64,000 nucleotides of DNA from positions 1 to 64,000 of the forward strand of contig NZ_JACHHN010000011.1 of the NCBI RefSeq assembly GCF_014202765.1, given 5' to 3'. Positions within the stretch are counted from its first letter, which is position 1. Each line of letters begins with the position of its first letter. The notes beneath the pieces were generated by a model that worked only from the letters and a program-made list of their open reading frames with translations, had not been told where the DNA came from and ran no database searches. Source of the DNA: Silvimonas terrae. GTDB lineage: Bacteria > Pseudomonadota > Gammaproteobacteria > Burkholderiales > Chitinibacteraceae. Of this stretch, positions 61,920-64,000 are shown one piece after another. The translations under genes were made by a program, and so were the position numbers.

Positions 61920-63023
61920 ATGTCTGCCCAATTTGCCATGTCTGCCAAACCAGATACCGCGCCGGACGCGGTTTTTATCAATGACGACGAACGTTGGGAT
62001 GCAGTCCAGCGGCGGGATACGCACGCCGACGGTTTGTTCTGGTACGGCGTGCGCACCACGGGCGTGTATTGCCGCCCGTCCTGCCCGTCGCGCCATGCCT
62101 TGCGCAAGAATGTGTATTTCTACACCAGCCAGACCGAGGCCGAAGCCGCCGGCCTGCGTGCCTGCAAACGCTGCAAGCCGGATCAGGATTCGCTCGCCAG
62201 CCAGCATGCCGAAGCGGTCGCGCGGGCTTGCCGGCTGATCGAAACCGCCGAGAACCTGCCTTCATTGACGCAACTGGCCGCTGCGGCCGGGCTGAGTCGT
62301 TACTATTTTCACCATGTGTTCAAGGACATTACCGGCGTAACCCCGCGCGAATACGCCGCAGCGCATCGCGCCGGGCGCGTGCGGGCCGAGCTGCAACGCG
62401 CTGACAATGTGACGGACGCCTTGTATCAAGCGGGGTTCGGGTCCAGTGGGCGCTTTTACGAAAAATCCACCGAAATGCTGGGTATGAAACCCAAGGGCTA
62501 CCAGCGTGGCGGGGAGGGCGAGGCCATCCGCTTTGGGGTAGGCCAATGCACGCTGGGCGCCATCCTGGTCGCAGCCACCGAACAAGGTGTGTGCAGTATT
62601 TTGCTGGGTGACGAACCGGATGAACTGGTCCGCGATCTGCAAGATCGTTTCCCCAAGGCGCAATTGATCGGTGCCGATACCCGGTTTGAACAATGGATGG
62701 CGCAAGTGATCGGCTTTGTTGATCATCCGGCCCATGGTTTGGCACTGCCGCTGGATATTCGCGGTACGGCCTTCCAGGAGCGGGTCTGGCAAGCTTTGCG
62801 GGCGATTCCGCCGGGCAGCACGGCCAGTTATGCCGATATTGCCGGGCGCATAGGCCAGCCGCGTGCGGTACGCGCCGTGGCGCAAGCCTGTGCGGCCAAT
62901 AAACTGGCGGTGGCAATCCCGTGCCACCGTGTCGTGCGCAATGACGGCGCGTTGTCGGGTTACCGTTGGGGCGTAGAACGCAAACGGGCCTTGCTGGCGC
63001 GCGAAGCGGAGAATACCGAGTGA
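61920..63023 (+). CDS. ada: Ada: methylphosphotriester/O6-methylguanine-DNA methyltransferase and activator
   Basis: From the ATG at 61920 (GGGAG upstream), 367 residues. The N-terminal zinc site is C51, C55, C82, C85 (GVYCRPSCPSRHALRKNVYFY, ACKRCKPD), with the same 4-27-3 spacing as E. coli C38/C42/C69/C72. An AraC-like double helix-turn-helix spans ~95-180. The C-terminal MGMT domain has the active AIPCHRVV with C335. It repairs alkylated DNA and turns on its own operon when methylated on the first cysteine. The frame is open 103 codons upstream but that part is an antisense shadow. Confidence 0.95.
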   Translation: MSAQFAMSAKPDTAPDAVFINDDERWDAVQRRDTHADGLFWYGVRTTGVYCRPSCPSRHALRKNVYFYTSQTEAEAAGLRACKRCKPDQDSLASQHAEAVARACRLIETAENLPSLTQLAAAAGLSRYYFHHVFKDITGVTPREYAAAHRAGRVRAELQRADNVTDALYQAGFGSSGRFYEKSTEMLGMKPKGYQRGGEGEAIRFGVGQCTLGAILVAATEQGVCSILLGDEPDELVRDLQDRFPKAQLIGADTRFEQWMAQVIGFVDHPAHGLALPLDIRGTAFQERVWQALRAIPPGSTASYADIAGRIGQPRAVRAVAQACAANKLAVAIPCHRVVRNDGALSGYRWGVERKRALLAREAENTE

Positions 63024-63667
63024 GTATGGCAGACCTGTTTGACGGCATGGCGCAAGGCGACGAACAACTGGCGCCGGGCGCCTGGTTGCTGCGCGGCTTT
63101 GCCCGTGACATGGCCAGTACCTTGCTACACGACGTGGCCAGTGTGACCGCGGTTGCGCCTTTCCGCCATCTGGTCACGCCTGGCGGTTACACCATGTCGG
63201 TGGCCATGACCAACTGCGGGCGCGTGGGCTGGACCTCTGAAGCGCGTGGTTATCGTTATGCCGGGATTGATCCGCAAACCGGCCAGGCCTGGCCGGCGCT
63301 GCCGGATTCGTTTGCTGACCTGGCCCGCCGCGCTGCCCAAGCGGCGGGTTTCCCCGATTTTGACCCGGATGCGTGTCTGATCAACCGCTACACCCCTGGC
63401 TCGCGTCTCTCTTTGCATCAAGACCGGGATGAGAACGACCGTGTCGCGCCGATTGTCTCGGTCTCGCTGGGCTTGCCGGCGGTGTTCCAGTTTGGCGGCC
63501 TTGCCCGTACCGACAAACCGGCACGCTACCGGCTGGAGCATGGGGATGTGGTGGTATGGGGCGGGCCGTCGCGGTTTGCTTATCACGGCGTGCTGCCGGT
63601 GGCGGATGGATATCACCCGGAGACGGGGAATTTGCGGATCAATATTACGTTCCGGAAGGTGTTTTGA
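63020..63667 (+). CDS. alkB: AlkB: Fe(II)/2-oxoglutarate-dependent DNA dealkylase
   Basis: From the GTG at 63020, which overlaps the ada stop (GTGA), 215 residues; an ATG at 63026 is an alternative. Iron ligands H133, D135 and H189 (SLHQDRDEND, YHG) and the 2-oxoglutarate arginines R206/R212 (NLRINITFRKVF) sit within two residues of E. coli AlkB H131/D133/H187/R204/R210. It oxidatively repairs 1-methyladenine and 3-methylcytosine. Translationally coupled to ada, as in E. coli. Confidence 0.95.
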   Translation: MSMADLFDGMAQGDEQLAPGAWLLRGFARDMASTLLHDVASVTAVAPFRHLVTPGGYTMSVAMTNCGRVGWTSEARGYRYAGIDPQTGQAWPALPDSFADLARRAAQAAGFPDFDPDACLINRYTPGSRLSLHQDRDENDRVAPIVSVSLGLPAVFQFGGLARTDKPARYRLEHGDVVVWGGPSRFAYHGVLPVADGYHPETGNLRINITFRKVF

Positions 63668-63689
63668 AGGGGTAGTTGTTGCTTTTGCA

Positions 63690-64000
63690 GAGTGGGTACC
63701 CCCACAAAGCCGTTGGATGTACCGGATGACAGGTGGAGCGGGGCGGCCGGGAATCCGGGGTGACAATGTTGGCAAAGACGCTGTCCTGGTGAACATGGCC
63801 ACCCCGGATTCCCGCTCCGCTCCATCCGGGCTACGGTGCTGCAACGGCAATATCAAAAGGCAACCCAACCCCGCAAGCCATTTGCCCGCAAGATGGATTC
63901 ACTACGCCTACCACATCGTCATTCCCGCGGAGGCGGGAATCCAGGAACCGTAGCCCGGATGAAGGCCAACGGCCGGGAATCCGGGGTGACAATGTCGGCA
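63690..64000. repeat. Intergenic repeat cluster, cut by the window end
   Basis: Gene-free mosaic: the motif GGGAATCCGGGGTGACAATG appears near 63752-63771 and 63976-63995. An inverted CCCGGATTCCCGCTCC stretch (63793 onward) and half of the 135-bp module (CGTCATTCCCGCGGAGGCGGGAATCCAG-type, 63917-63944) preceded by its usual leader also occur. The second half of the module is replaced by GTAGCCCGGATGAAGG. It continues past the window. Confidence 0.75.

Overview
The window reads as chromosomal DNA of a GC-rich (roughly 60%) Gram-negative bacterium. Protein resemblances (MacAB, MdtABC, YfcF, YggL, YigM, GhrA/GhrB, YqjH/YqjI, DbpA, Ada-AlkB), several lipoprotein outer-membrane efflux factors and the intergenic repeat style suggest a betaproteobacterium, perhaps of the Neisseriales. 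That placement is inference. I saw no rRNA, tRNA, CRISPR array, transposase or phage gene. Genes are densely packed, with many start codons overlapping the previous stop.

Layout. 1-7 kb: a heptamer tandem array, an NAD(P)-binding oxidoreductase with a self-regulated TetR, a YqjH-type ferric-chelate reductase, a LysR/SDR pair, a GlxA-type AraC regulator, a DUF1272 zinc protein and a YqjI-type PadR metal regulator. yqjH and yqjI lie 4.4 kb apart but carry almost the same 31-bp operator. 7-14 kb: a large secreted Trp/Tyr/Gly-rich protein, tandem ghrA-ghrB, and a NasS/NasT-like pair whose NasT lacks the ANTAR RNA-binding domain. 14-20 kb: a dihaem cytochrome c peroxidase divergent from an AcpA-like lipoprotein phosphatase, then a YfbK-like VWA lipoprotein. 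20-27 kb: a yggL-GNAT-yfcF-SRPBCC cluster, then macA-macB-outer-membrane factor. 27-39 kb: a cupredoxin/metallophosphoesterase pair divergent from an ECF sigma/anti-sigma pair, aldo-keto reductase/LysR, EamA exporter/TetR/hydrolase, DUF2214, and a DUF1800-DUF1501 pair. 39-49 kb: an mdtABC-type RND operon with its own outer-membrane factor. 50-64 kb: YigM-like biotin transporter, YfcJ/YhhS-type MFS, a predicted outer-membrane protein, DUF2252, two small proteins, a frameshifted HAD phosphatase, dbpA, map, a LysR/MFS pair, a small membrane protein and the ada-alkB repair operon.

Between these blocks sits a family of composite intergenic repeats, 0.2-0.8 kb each. The four whose two flanking genes are visible all lie between convergent genes; a fifth starts after alkB and leaves the window. 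Two are head-to-head structures with matching inverted ends, each enclosing a 135-bp MITE-like module and a simple-sequence tract that differs between copies.

The most promising observations are the split YqjI regulon, the composite repeats, the ANTAR-less NasST pair, the sigma/cupredoxin module with an unusual predicted copper site, and the large repeat-bearing secreted protein.
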